From Alisma plantago-aquatica (lineage: Eukaryota; Streptophyta; Magnoliopsida; Alismatales; Alismataceae): 64,000 nucleotides of DNA. The translations under genes and the position numbers were made by a program. The stretch is taken from contig OY856412.1 in the NCBI GenBank assembly GCA_963693085.1, forward strand, positions 965,244,281 to 965,308,280, read 5' to 3'. The notes below the pieces were generated by a model that saw only the letters and a list, made by a program, of their open reading frames with translations, did not search any database and was not told the origin of the DNA. Shown here one piece after another: positions 33,198-44,339 of the stretch (its first letter is position 1; each line of letters starts with the position of its first letter).

Positions 33198-36100
33198 TGT
33201 TACACCCCAATCTCACAATTTCCATTAATCATGAGATTAGGGCATAAATTGAGGATTTAGTGTAATACAAAGATCACCCTTAACTTTTTATTCTTTTTCA
33301 AACTCTTTGTTTTCTCACATTGAACCACATAAACTAACTTTACAAGGGAATCTAAACATTGATTTCTCTAATTTTATTTCAACAGTAAAAATGCATGTAT
33401 GAACATTCATTATGTTTCTCATACTTTTAAGCACATAAGACTTATTGATTCACATATATTGCTAAAAGAGGAATAATGTTGTACATCATCATTTACAACT
33501 CTCTCTTATTTCTTTACAAGGACCTAGAGTGACAAGGACCAACTGAACTTAACTATACTCAGACTTAACTCTTGTGGCAGAACTACTCTGATGCAATGAC
33601 CTTCTTCAAGTCCATGTGATGTCCCTAAAAATTGTGAGTAGAGGGGTGAGCCTACTCGCTCAGTGAATGAGTACTTCAAAGAAACAGTCTAAAGCACTGA
33701 TATAATTATAGTAATACTTTTGAGCAACTGATATCAATTATAACAGCAGTAAGCTTTAAATAGACAATCATAAATATGGCAGGATACTCTAGATATCAAC
33801 AAGAGCAAATCAATATATGAGCATGCTTGATTAATTTGAAAGAGAACTAATAGTTCAGAAACATACAAAGAATAATTGCTGGGAAACTGTACTCGAATCT
33901 TTCTTAGCCTTTCTTACTTATAAGAAACGCTTTAAACCTATATGAACATGTTTTATCTTATGCCCTCATCATATGCAGTGTACTCTACATATGAAGACTC
34001 GTAGCGAACTACGATCTCACCATATAAGACTTAGCTGACACACCCGAGAATGTTAAGCCTGACTACGTCGCTAGTCTACAATAGGAAAATGGCTCTCTGG
34101 CCTTGACACACCTATTATGTCATAAAAACTAGACTCCTCCTCTAACCTGAGCACACAAGAAGAGAGTCAAGCCACCTATTGGCTTTTTTGTACTCTAGTG
34201 CCACCATGACCTCTGGTTGATGTTGGACACTACATGTTGTATATTAAGGAGACTTACACTAGGGCTTCGTCCCCCGTACCACCTGTTAGTACGTTTTGAC
34301 CCCCATATACTGGACACTGCCAAGGTTAGGTCATTTCATCTCTACGACGCATACCTCTCATAGGGAATCTATGGTGTTCAGGGCTCTTAAGTCTATCATT
34401 TTTTTTATTCTTGGAAAGCTCTTACTATGTTGTATCTTTTCCCTTACTTATACTTGACTCTGGTATCTCTATGGTATTGTGTCTATTTATTTGAAGTTTA
34501 TAACACAACATGTATATCATTCTAAACTTGGCAAAGCAATATACTCAAAACACTGTAATATACTGAGAAATCAACATTTTATATCTGTAGGCAGACTAAA
34601 ATTCTTAAATAACAGAATACATGTTCACTTGATACTTTATACACTAGAATCATGCAATTGAACTTCTTAATACACTGATAAGAGTTAATTACTTGGCGTA
34701 TGAGTAGTCATCATTTGCACCTGCAAATTATTTGTACTTTCTTGGAAAACGTACACCTCAACCCAAATCTTGAGTTGTGCATCACCACTTCTCATACTGA
34801 GAACATTGATATCAAAATACTTGATTCATTGAACACCCTATCCTTAGGGTTTCATTTATGTCATTCACTTATCACATGGCTCTCATAAGGATTTCACGCG
34901 ACATAAACATTCACTGAATAAAGACTACTATCAACAAATCAGATAAAATCAATATATGTATGAAACCTTGGAGCTGAGCTGAATTTGGGTTTCCATGCCA
35001 TTCACTGAGATGACATGTATCAATAATAAAATTGAATAAATAAAGTCTATCATGTCAAGAAAATTCGTTCAAATGGATTTCAAGATATCTATTCACAAAT
35101 ATCCAAATTTCCTAGCATCTAGGGTTTCACCCTCTTTACTAAGATATCAAATAAACACTATTCACCTTAAATGAAATTCGAGATAGTATCTGACATATAT
35201 GTACTATGCATTCAAATAAACAATCATTCATAACCAAGGGGATCCAGATAAATAAATTTCTCTATTTAATTATACAACTATTTTAGTCATAGACAAATTC
35301 CCTATATTTCAGTTTACTCTTATAACCTCTGTGAATACTTAGGGAATTCTCATTAGGATGTATTGTATACATTTCTATTATGATTTTATCCTCTGAAATT
35401 CATCCAAACAGTGGAAGATTCCATTTCATGTCATTTTGCAACAACTTAGATGAAACAAACAATTTAGGATTTGTAGTCACATACTAAGCAATTAAAGATT
35501 ATGGATGATTTAACCAATTTTCATGCAATATAATGTTTAAAGGAAGTTCCCACTCACCCTAATGTGTGAAAACACCTTAAAAATTCAGCGCATCCCTGAA
35601 AATCTCGATCTCATATCAAATCCCTAGCAATTCACCAGATTCTTCTTCCTTTCAACTCGAAAACCCTAAAAATGAGGGATTATGAAGAAAGAGTGAGAAA
35701 AGGGGAAGTTTTGATACCATTTTGGATAAAATCAGAGGAGGTATGGAATCTTTACATGTGAGAGAAGATTCACCATTAAAGTCTATGCAAAGAAGCTAAA
35801 CTTACATGATTTCATCATTCCTCGAATCGTAAAACCCTAGGTCAGCATCTCCATCACTTTCTCCTCTCAAACCCTAACTCTCCCTCTCTCTCTAGGATTT
35901 TGTTTCTCTAGTTTGAATCACAAATTATGAGAACTCCTTGTGTTTTAGGTTGTCCATATAGAACAATTGAGCTTCTTGGGTTAATTGCACATTGACCCCT
36001 CACTATACTTTCTCTTATTTCAGCTGAATTTTCTGTCATAAAAATATTACTGTAATTCGTATACTGATATGGTCTAAACGCATAAAAAAAATTATGAAAA

Positions 36101-36615
36101 TTTTAAGTTATTTATGATTGAGATTCAGATCTCCAGTTAAAATTTCATATCATTTGGAGTTACCAATAAGTAATGAAAAATAAAACACTACACTGCTGAA
36201 AAGCACTCTATCAACATTTTGGTCAAAATATAGTTCGATTGAGAACCACATTCAATGAACACTCAAATATTCTGAAATTTTTATCCAATATGCATGAATG
36301 AATTATACATATCATATCCAAAATTCAATGAAATATTTTTTTTATAAAATATGAAAAACCATTTACCACACTGCTATCCTAATCAAATTCCATATTCATG
36401 TACTATCAAAGCCCTAATTTTTGCCAATTAGGGTTTACATTTCTCAAACCCTAATTCTTCAAACTAAAATCATAGTTAGAGTTTATTCTTAGGTTTGAAA
36501 CATCACAATTGATATACTATCATTAATCAAGTCTAAACTATGTTCAATCTAATCAAGTATGTAATCATTCAAGTAAACCCTAGTTTACCAATTAAGCACA
36601 AATGTGGTAATTACA
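33198..36615 (-). repeat. Element C 5' LTR
   Basis: 3418 bp, from tgttacacccc to taattaca on the plus strand, next to the PBS on its left. It lacks the SINE carried by the other LTR. No gene inside; ORFs such as 34479-34661 and 34700-34888 are chance. Confidence 0.92.
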
Positions 36616-36620
36616 TCACT

Positions 36621-37405
36621 ACAGATGGAAACAATGCGACAAGAAGCTTCATTCTCAACTCATTTACAAAATCTCGAGAAAACATGAAGTGTATCACTTT
36701 TAGAAATGAGAAATAAGGTCCAAGTATGTCTAGAGAAATCATCAACAATAACAAGGCAAAACTTGGAACCACAAAGCGATTGAGTTCTCATTGGTCCAAA
36801 TAGATCAATGTAAAGAAGCTTAAGAGCTCTCTTAGTACTAATGACTCCTTTAGATATGAAGGAGGACTTGGTTTTATTTCCTTGGGTACAAGGTTGGCAT
36901 TCCTCATCCTTTTCAAAATCCAATTTGGGAAGTCCCTTGACCAAGTCCTTTTTCTTCAACTTCTTCAACTAATGCATATTTACATGACCAAGCCGTCGGT
37001 GCCAAAGAGAAATATCATTCGAGTTTACTACTAGGCATTTGCCAACAACATGCTTAATAGAGTCAAGAACAATAACATAAAGATTACCACTTCTAGTTCC
37101 CTTATATATAACTTGGTAGGTGAGGGAATCTAGAATCAAGCATTCAAAGGCAGTAAATAGCACAAGGTAACCATTGTCACTTAGTTGACTAACACTAATT
37201 AAATTATGATGTAGTCCATCCACAAAAAGAACATTCTTGATACACAAGGATTCACCTACATCATCCTCACCTTTGACTTTACCTTTCTTGTTGTCCCCAA
37301 AGGTGAGTGATCCTCCTTTCTTTTTGGTGAAGTTGTTGAAATGGCTTATATCACCTGTCATATGCTTAGTGCAACCACTATCAACAATCCATCTTCTTTT
37401 TTCCT
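36621..37405 (-). pseudogene. Element B protease and integrase N-terminal part (broken)
   Basis: The minus strand opens with 'RWIVDSGCTKHMTGD', the Copia aspartic protease site with intact D-S-G. Then follow 'NVLFVDGLHHNLISVSQLSD', the pre-integrase 'LWHRRLGHVNM' and 'CQPCTQGNKTKSSF', and the integrase core 'LLYIDLFGPM' and 'CLVIVDDFSRHTWTLFL'. A stop at 36968 separates pre-integrase from core, and another lies at 36660. Element C cuts the core just before the second catalytic Asp. The other half is at 25272-26080. Confidence 0.9.
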
Positions 37406-37433
37406 ACAAGAAAGGATAATGTCGGTTCCCAAC

Positions 37434-38745
37434 TCAAACTTTGGGATCCGAGGTTAGATTGGGGACCCATTTCATCTTTGGGTTGGTCCCCTTAGGCTTG
37501 TAAGGACAATAAGTAGAGTAATGATCATCACATTTGCAATAAGAATAAACCATATGATTCTTAGTGCCGGAAGACTCTCCGACAAAGAAAGAGGTATCCT
37601 TGCTCTTTTTCTTACCTTTGGCTTTTCTCTTGCCCTTTGACGCTCCCCCTACAAATCCCAAACCACTAGTACCACTTTGTTTGGTAGAATGGTCAAGGAT
37701 TTCATTTAGGGAGTTTTTCCCTTTGAGGAATTTCTGTAGGGATGCTCTCAATCTATGGTTATCATAATTTAAGGAAATAATGGTAGAAGATAAGCTAGCT
37801 ATGTAATCCCTAGCATGAACAAGATCAACCTCAAGACATAAGGCTTTAGTTAAATATGAATCCTTTGCAAGAGAGATAGAAGCAAAATTAGCACTAGGTA
37901 ATAAAGGTTTAGAAGATAGATCATTTACTTGACCAAGTAAACTAGCATTTTTATATTTAAGCATTTAGATTTCTTTAAGATAGACATCTCTTTCTTCTCT
38001 ATAAGCATCAATAAGGAGCTTAAATTCAGCATTTTCATTTTTAACTATTTCAAGCTCTTTAAGGAAATTTTGGCTTTCTTCTTTAAGATTTTCAATTTTT
38101 GTAAGGTAGATACCGTTCTCAACTTCAACCCCATTGTATTGGAGATCAAGATCAATGTATTTCCCTTGCAAATTATCAATACTCTCAATATTAATTTTCT
38201 CATTCAATTTAAGAATTTCAAGTTTAGCATATAGATCATCAATGATTTTTCCTAACCATTTTCTTTTAGATTTACACTTAGCAAAAGATGAATGGGTAGA
38301 GATAAGCATGTCAATAATATCTTCCTTATATAACTCATGCAACCTTACCTCACTTACCTCACCAATTTATTCACTAGTAGAGGCCATGAATGCAAGGTGG
38401 CACTCTCCATCTTCTTCGAAACTTGAATTGCTTGAAGATGAAGCTTCCCAAGCTGCATGAGCTGCATTCTTGTGTCTTTTCTCCTTCTTGTCCTTCCTCT
38501 TGTACTTTCTCTCCTTCTTGTACTCCTATTCCTTCTTTGAGCTGCCCTTGTTGTGTGACTTTCTTGACTTGGGACATTCACTCTTGTAGTGTCCCTTTTT
38601 CCCACACTTGTAGCATCTAGGAGTAGAGGAGGAGGAGGCTTGCTTTCCCTTGAAGTGTTTGCCCTTGATGTAGTTGGATTCATGCTCACTTGGGCCATCA
38701 TCTTCACTATAGGAGGAATGATAAGTTTGGCAAGAAAGTTGTTGT
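37434..38745 (-). pseudogene. Element B gag C-terminal region: zinc knuckles and coiled coil
   Basis: Three open pieces follow the gag core. 38700-38526 has the zinc knuckle 'CYKCGKKGHYKSECP'. 38342-37965 (125 codons) is rich in Leu, Glu, Lys and Ile with heptad-like spacing ('DNLQGKYIDLDLQYNGVEVE', 'LKEESQNFLKELEIVKNEN'), a likely coiled coil. 37964-37434 ends with a second Cys/His motif 'CKCDDHYSTYCPYKPKGTN' and 'KMKWVPNL'. An extended coiled-coil gag with an extra Cys/His motif before protease is typical of Sireviruses. Breaks near 38350 and 37964 separate the pieces. The product would coat element RNA in cytoplasmic particles. Confidence 0.85.
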
Positions 38746-39420
38746 TTAAGGATGACCACCCCCCACTTGTGTTTTGAAAGTACTATCTTTGATCTTCTTG
38801 GCTTCCTTCTCTTCTTGCTTGGCTTCTTCTTCTTGCTTGTCAAGCCTTGACTCATGGGCTTGGAGGTTTCCAATGAGCTCTTCGATTGGGACGTCACCAA
38901 GGCTCCTCACTTCTTCAATGGAGGTGACCTTTGACTCCCATCTCTTTGGTACAGTCCTAAAGATTTTGGAGTTGATTACACCTCTATCCAAAGAGTTGCC
39001 CAATGCAGCCAGCCCATTGATGATGACATTGACTCTTGAGTACATCTCCACAATCCCTTCTTTCTTGCCCAACTTGAAGTTCTCTAGAAGGCTATTCAAC
39101 ATATAGATCTTAGCCTCCTTGACTTGCTTTGTGCCTTCATAGGTGATGCACAATTTGTCCCAAATCTCATAGGTTGTGTCCCAAGATGAGATCCAATTGA
39201 ACTCTGTTGGGGTGAGGGCTGCATAGAGGATGCTTATGGCTTTGGCATTGAGTTGGGCTTCTTTGAGTGTATATTTACTCCATGTTGCAACATATCTGGT
39301 TGGCTCCTTGTAAAGTGTGACCATCTCCTTCCACATGTCAAAGTTCATGCCCTGAATGCAGAACTACATATGCCTCTTCCAATAGAGGAAGTTGGTGCCA
39401 TCAAAGCTCGTAGGACGCAT
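38746..39420 (-). pseudogene. Element B gag core (UBN2-like)
   Basis: The Met at 39420 begins 'MRPTSFDGTNFLYWKRHM', the usual Copia gag start, followed by a stop where Gln is expected, then 'MNFDMWKEMVTLYKEPTRYV'. Further landmarks are 'AISILYAALTPTEFNWISSW', 'TYEIWDKLCITYEGTKQVKE' and 'LEEVRSLGDVP'-like text ('SIEEVRSLGDVPIEELIGNL'). This is the UBN2-type gag polypeptide of Copia elements. The piece from 39348 to 38746 is open for 200 codons and ends in a Lys/Glu-rich linker. Confidence 0.87.
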
Positions 39421-39506
39421 GGAGAAGCCTCCCTCTAGATTGCGAGAACCAAAGTAGGTTGTCACCCATCTTCTCAACTCGTGGGAAATTGTTGGATAAG
39501 ATCCTT

Positions 39507-39519
39507 GGCTCTGATACCA
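39507..39519 (-). promoter_or_regulatory. Primer binding site of element B
   Basis: Minus strand TGGTATCAGAGCC, an exact initiator-Met tRNA complement, two bases from the LTR terminus at 39522. Confidence 0.88.
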
Positions 39520-40290
39520 CTTGTTCGATCTAGGGATCTAGAGGGGGTGAATAGAGCTACAAAACTTCTCACAAGATAGATTAGACCTTCAAATTATATC
39601 AAATTAAAACCAATAGCTTAAGTGTAATTTGAAGTCCTAACTAACAAGCATAGAAAGGATGAAAGGAATTGATAGTAAGAACTTGACAAGGTGATGTAGA
39701 GTGGTTCCACTCTCCAAACTAGGAGAGAGTCAGTCCACTACCTAGACAGGTCAACCTCTCAGACTTTACAAATGCTTTTCTCTATATTATCACCAATAAG
39801 AGTTACAACACAAGACCACCAAAGGACTTATCCATCCAAGCACCAAGAGTACTCCACCTTACCAAGGACTTACCCACTTTGCAAGAGTCTTCAACCTTCT
39901 TCAAAGGTCTTACCCACTCAAGCATAAGTGTTCCACCTTCAAGGACTTTTCTACTCTTCTTGGATCTTTAGCCTTTGCCTTCTCCTTCTCCTGGAGAAGC
40001 TCTTCACCTCTTCTTCAAACTTGAAGAAGACCAACAACAGCTCCACCTTCACTCGGAGTAGCTTGCTTCACCTTTTCTTCATGGAGGAAAGGGGTAGGGA
40101 AGATGTAGAAGATGAGAGCTTTACATACACAAGGGAGTAGCTCTCTTACAACAGGCCTATCTCACTCATAATCATGAAATGAAGTGTAAATTAGAGAGAG
40201 AAATGGGCTCAAGGAGTTGCAACACACTCAACTATAGCAAGGACTTAGAATAGCATGAATGAGCAAACTTGGATTGAACTCCAAGGGGTC

Positions 40291-40300
40291 CTATTTATAG
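40291..40300 (-). promoter_or_regulatory. TATA box of element B LTR
   Basis: Minus strand ctataaatag, a near-consensus plant TATA box between the U3 hairpin array and the 39522-40028 part that is shared with the other LTR. Confidence 0.6.
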
Positions 40301-40444
40301 CTGGGGGTGTTCCCTTGAGTTGGGGATCATTTAGGTTTGAAATATAGCCATTTTCCACAAATCAATGGATCTATTTTCACCCAAAACAACTCACCAATGG
40401 TTACAATCACTTTTTTGTGTGTTTTTCGTACAGTATATTTGGTC

Positions 40445-40660
40445 AAGTTTCAATAAAGATAACTGATCGATCAACTAAAAAACAAAGCCAAATTTCAAAC
40501 TATCGGTCGAGTTTGTTCCGGTAAACTCGACTGATGTGCCAAAATTAGATTTGCTCAGTAAGTTGGTTGGTCGAGTTATGTGATTGTATAACTCAATTGA
40601 TGGGTCATCTTCAGAAAAACCATCATAGGATTGGTCGAGTTTCCAACTCGACCGATGAGC
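40445..40660 (-). repeat. U3 hairpin array ggtcgagtt/aactcgacc
   Basis: Three inverted pairs: 40504-40535, 40569-40600 and 40633-40653. The last is a perfect 9-bp inverted repeat, ggtcgagtt and aactcgacc, with a 3-base loop. A related copy lies at 23503-23523. Confidence 0.75.
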
Positions 40661-41032
40661 AGCATGTGACAAATTTTTGAAGTTGACTTTTGAGTGATTA
40701 AACCTTGGTATTAAGTGTCCCTCATATTTTTCTCATCTTAGTTACTAGTCATATCATCAATACAAGTGATTACAAAATTCTTTTAAGGTCATTTGGAGTG
40801 ATTTCCCAAATTGCACACTTGCTTTGCAATTGACTTGAACTTGAACAAGCTAGGGCTTGTGTAATTTGATCCTTTTCATGTACCTAAAGCCTGAAATCAA
40901 TCTTGAACAAACATATTAGATACATAGGAATGGAATGGTTAAGTCATTATCAAAATATAGGCAATGTATAACTCTCAGGTCAATACCTGGTTCGTGGAGA
41001 AATTGAAGTACATCAAGGTTTAGTGCTGATGT

Positions 41033-41497
41033 CATGGTGAGCATTAATTGGATTCAAATTGACAATTCATGTGCGATTGAGAAACATCACAAAATGACCA
41101 TCTCATATGTGATATGACCATCTCAATTATGAGACAATCTTTTCAGCTCATGCTGGTTGCGAAACTTACATAATTGTTGTGAAAATTCGAGATCTTCATG
41201 TCCCTTCCACTCCCGCACAAATTGGGAACCCTAACCATGTCCTCTACTATAAATAGAGGGGTACTGGGGGCTTCCTAGAGTGCAATGAAGACAATTGAGA
41301 ATAAGTTGTTCTAACAATTTATGTCCTCTCTAGTTGTGGTAACCATGAGAGCCCAGGAAAGTCTGACCCAACTAGGGAGGGATAGCCACGGGAGAGAATA
41401 ACTAAGAATCATTGTCGTGGGAGAGCATATTGGTGACTAGTAAACCAATGGGAGGGACAACTCCTTCCTGTCTTTTCTAACAGGGACAACTCATCTT
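41033..41497 (+). repeat. Copia LTR A2, right part
   Basis: Continuation of 18434-19716 after element B. It matches the A1 LTR in inverse orientation ('ttaattggattcaaattg', 'cccttccactcc', 'gactagtaaaccaatgg'). A TATA box, ctataaatagag, lies at 41247-41257. The last ~380 bp of the LTR are missing: element F starts at 41498. Confidence 0.85.
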
Positions 41498-42180
41498 TGT
41501 GACACCCCAGCATCAGGGACCATGAACACGTCCTACAATCTCAAAGCTAAAGTCCAAATAAGTCATGTATACAAAATAAAACTAGTAACATCATGCATGA
41601 TTTTCATGTCAATGACTCACCATCATTATCTTAGGGTTTATCCAACTATCCTAAGATAGATACAATAGACTTGAGTCCACTATAGGGTTTCATAAAGATC
41701 ATAAGGTAGGGAATTAGACCTCTCTACCACCAACTTCTCATCTCAAGTATAGGACATAGGAACAAATATGACATAATATAACATATCAAAAAAATCTCAT
41801 GTTTCATAGTTTACATTTCATCATAGTGTATTCCTTATAGACATAAACTTTCACAACAAATGATTTAGGTCCAAAATCACATTGTGACTCACTCCTAATT
41901 CTTGGTGGTATAACCTTCAAGGTCTCAATTCACACTCTAGAAATCCTTCTTTCAGTTCTCTGACTACTACAAGGAGATTTTTCTCATTTCCCCAATATGA
42001 ACCTCAGGGGGATGCTCATGGTGTTCAAGGAAACCTAACTAGTTGTATGTATCATTTCACTTGTTAGTTAATCCTCTTACTTATTTGAAATATAATTCCA
42101 TTAATAAATTATAATATGTGTATTCTTCCTCAACTTGAATGACATGAATCAAACTAACAAGGGTTGAAAAAGACAATCAT

Positions 42181-42976
42181 TACAACGCATGTTCCCACCA
42201 CCCAAGGATCTAGTAGAGTTTTGGGGATGATGACTGGCCTCACATATCACCACTCACACTTTGTTGTCACTCACGTATAGCTCAATATCAACTTCCTGAC
42301 AAGTCACCCATCCTAGTACTACTCTAGACTAAGCACACTTGATCATAGAGTCCTTAGTGATGGGATCCCTGAAAAGGAGGTGCACCTTGGTGATATGGGT
42401 ACTCCAAACATTCCTTTTAACATCATATCATATGAGGCCTCAAATCCTGGGATGTTACAATCTCCCTCACCTGATCTCATGATGTCCTCGTCAAGGCTCA
42501 ACTATATAGACTCATAATCACTTTCCTATTTTAGTGTTGATCTAGAATGGCTCATGTACACCCATATCCCATTCACAACTACTAGTGCAAGGGTGGCTTC
42601 ATAAACTAGGATATCCCATTCTAACATGCCTGGACCACATGATTTAAGACTGTCATGTCACATGCCTACATGGGCCCCACTACTAGTGGGTAGCTAGCTC
42701 TGATACCACTTGTAATGCCCAAACCTACTGCCCAAGGCTCTAGTAGAGCTTCAAGACTAGAGAATGGATCCAAAAACTACTAGTATCCTTGGCTATGTGA
42801 TTTTTCCTCACTCATGTACATCTCGAGATCAACCTCTTAATAGGTCAGCTATCCTAGTACCAACGGAGTTCCTAGTGATAGGATCCCTATAAAGGAATGC
42901 ACCTTAGTGATTTTGGTTGTCCAATAATTCATTTTAAGATCATATTATTTGAGGCCTCAAGTCCTAGGATGTTACA
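42181..42976 (-). mobile_element. Cassandra TRIM element, minus strand
   Basis: Two short LTRs (42181-42459 and 42711-42976) flank about 250 bp. Target duplication atcat is exact (42176-42180, 42977-42981). PBS on the minus strand TGGTATCAGAGCT (42696-42708), PPT aggtgagggagat by the other LTR at 42460-42472. The LTRs contain 5S-rRNA-like sequence, the hallmark of Cassandra. Such elements encode no protein and depend on other retrotransposons. The inner end of one LTR reads tacaacgc against tgtaatgc in the other. Confidence 0.92.
42301..42368 (-). ncRNA. 5S-rRNA-like segment in Cassandra LTR
   Basis: Read on the minus strand it gives 'ggatcccatcactaagga', 'agtgtgcttagtctagag' and 'tagtactaggatgggtgact', matching the plant 5S rRNA region from the GGATCCCATCA block to GGATGGGTGACC, which holds the 5S internal promoter boxes. 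The partner LTR (42841-42890) lacks about 28 bases in the middle, including the A-box region. It is not a functional 5S gene. Confidence 0.85.
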
Positions 42977-44339
42977 ATCATTATAACAAGAATCACAACA
43001 ATCAATAATGTACAACATATATGTTTATTTCCTATCTCACACTATTTCATATGATTCCCCTCATCAGTGGACTATCAACCTCAAATATAATCCCATTCTA
43101 ATGTGCTTAATGTAATCATGGTTTCTCAAATGCACATCATTATCAACAACATTTGTCTATCAGTTCATTCCATCGTGTAATTTTCAATATATATATATTC
43201 ACATTGACATTAGGAGACACAAAATGTCATATATAGTCACTTTTATTATTGATAATGTCCAAATCATTTTATAACACAACACATGGATTATCCAACTTAG
43301 ATTCCCTCATACAAAAAGTAATCTTAAAGAATAAACATTCATAGTATATAGTTAATACTTCATACAAAATTCTTATGGATACTAGTCAACAACCATGACT
43401 TCCTCTCTTATGTTTAAGTCAATTTGTATTCAATCATTTGCATTCATTAATCTTTAATTATTCTTTATTATTACTTTACTCTTCATAAGAGGGATATGAC
43501 TACTTTCTTAAATCCACCAAGAGAAATACTTGGTTTTCCCTTCATTTTAGATTCATTAGTCTTAAGTTCATTCATTTCATATTTGTCACCATTATTAGAA
43601 TCATAATTTTCAACTCACTTAATAAACAATACTTATCTCTCATTGAATCCTTCATAGTTTCAAATTATATTAACACCAATTATATTTGAAATAAATAGAC
43701 TAGACTTTTCCATATTCATTTAATAAATGCTTCATCCATTACTTATCATCACAATTTAGTTCACCTTTGTCCATTTCCTTTCTTGAATCTAGATTCAGGT
43801 ACCATGTTTTTCTTCCTTATCATAATACTCTATTTAGAAATTATAATGGATTAGTATTACTTATTGTTACTCCTTAATATTTTTAAATACTCAATTCATT
43901 ATTATATAACTTGTTGACAAGACTTGCATTCATGTGAGGCTTACACACCATTCCTTATATTTGACTATAATAGATGCATTAGGCTTATATCATCCTTATA
44001 AGATCTATTGCATTAAATTAAGGAATAGTACCTAAAGTTTAGCATCTCTTCCCTTTTACAAAAGTATTTACAAGGTAGGTCTTTGTCTCTTAGTCACATC
44101 CCAAGTAAACTTTTTGAGTTTATAAGAAGTTGGCCTAGTTTAAAACATCTTTATTCATCGTGTACACCTTATTGCCCACTAATGACATTAGTGTATGCTA
44201 AGATGTATTTAAAACTATTTTCAACAATGAAGACATGGTTTACATCTCAATTCAACACATCCATTCATTACAAGTATACATCATGTCGTTAAGTTAGTTA
44301 AATTGATCTCACAACATTAACCCTAAACATGGATGTCTC

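Larger units (their letters stand above)
26086..36615 (-). mobile_element. Element C: LARD-like noncoding LTR retrotransposon
   Basis: Two long LTRs (26086-29692 and 33198-36615) flank 3505 bp without detectable coding sequence. LTR ends are TGTTACACCCC and ATTACA on the plus strand. A PBS (33181-33194) and a PPT with stem-loop (29693-29727) are in the right places for minus orientation. Five-base flanks tcagt (26081-26085) and tcact (36616-36620) are a target duplication with one change, and the host integrase reading resumes across it. Long LTRs with a noncoding interior of about 3.5 kb match the description of LARD elements, which depend on enzymes of other gypsy elements. Confidence 0.85.
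19717..41032 (-). mobile_element. Copia element B, Sirevirus-like, with nested insertions
   Basis: On the minus strand: 5' LTR (39522-41032), PBS, gag with coiled coil and zinc knuckles, protease, integrase, RT, RNase H, then a rearranged 3' end and a 3' LTR remnant (19717-20223). A catgg duplication flanks it (19712-19716, 41033-41037), and both sides continue as the same LTR A2. A long gag with an extended coiled coil and extra Cys/His motif fits the Sirevirus (SIRE/Maximus) lineage. Element C splits the integrase. Without C it is about 10.8 kb. Stops in all regions make it inactive. Confidence 0.85.
39522..41032 (-). repeat. Element B 5' LTR
   Basis: Its inner end is tgttcgatct next to the PBS. 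Its outer end is placed at 41032 because catgg at 41033-41037 duplicates the bases before the other end of B, and family-A sequence resumes there. The outer dinucleotide is not a clean CA, so the boundary may be off by one or two bases. U3 carries the hairpin array at 40445-40660; a TATA box lies at 40291-40300. Confidence 0.82.
41498..44330 (-). repeat. Element F: gypsy-type LTR fragment
   Basis: Starts tgtgacaccccagc, a terminus like the TGTGACACCCC ends of chromovirus LTRs, exactly where LTR A2 stops. The rest is noncoding and AT-rich and contains a Cassandra element at 42181-42976. No PBS, PPT or matching partner was found, and the right boundary against LTR G (about 44330) is approximate. 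Orientation is a guess from the terminus. Confidence 0.45.

Noticed and set aside
37237..39438. Plus-strand frames of 60-110 codons
   Set aside because: They are antisense to the element B gag and protease frames, which are supported by conserved motifs.
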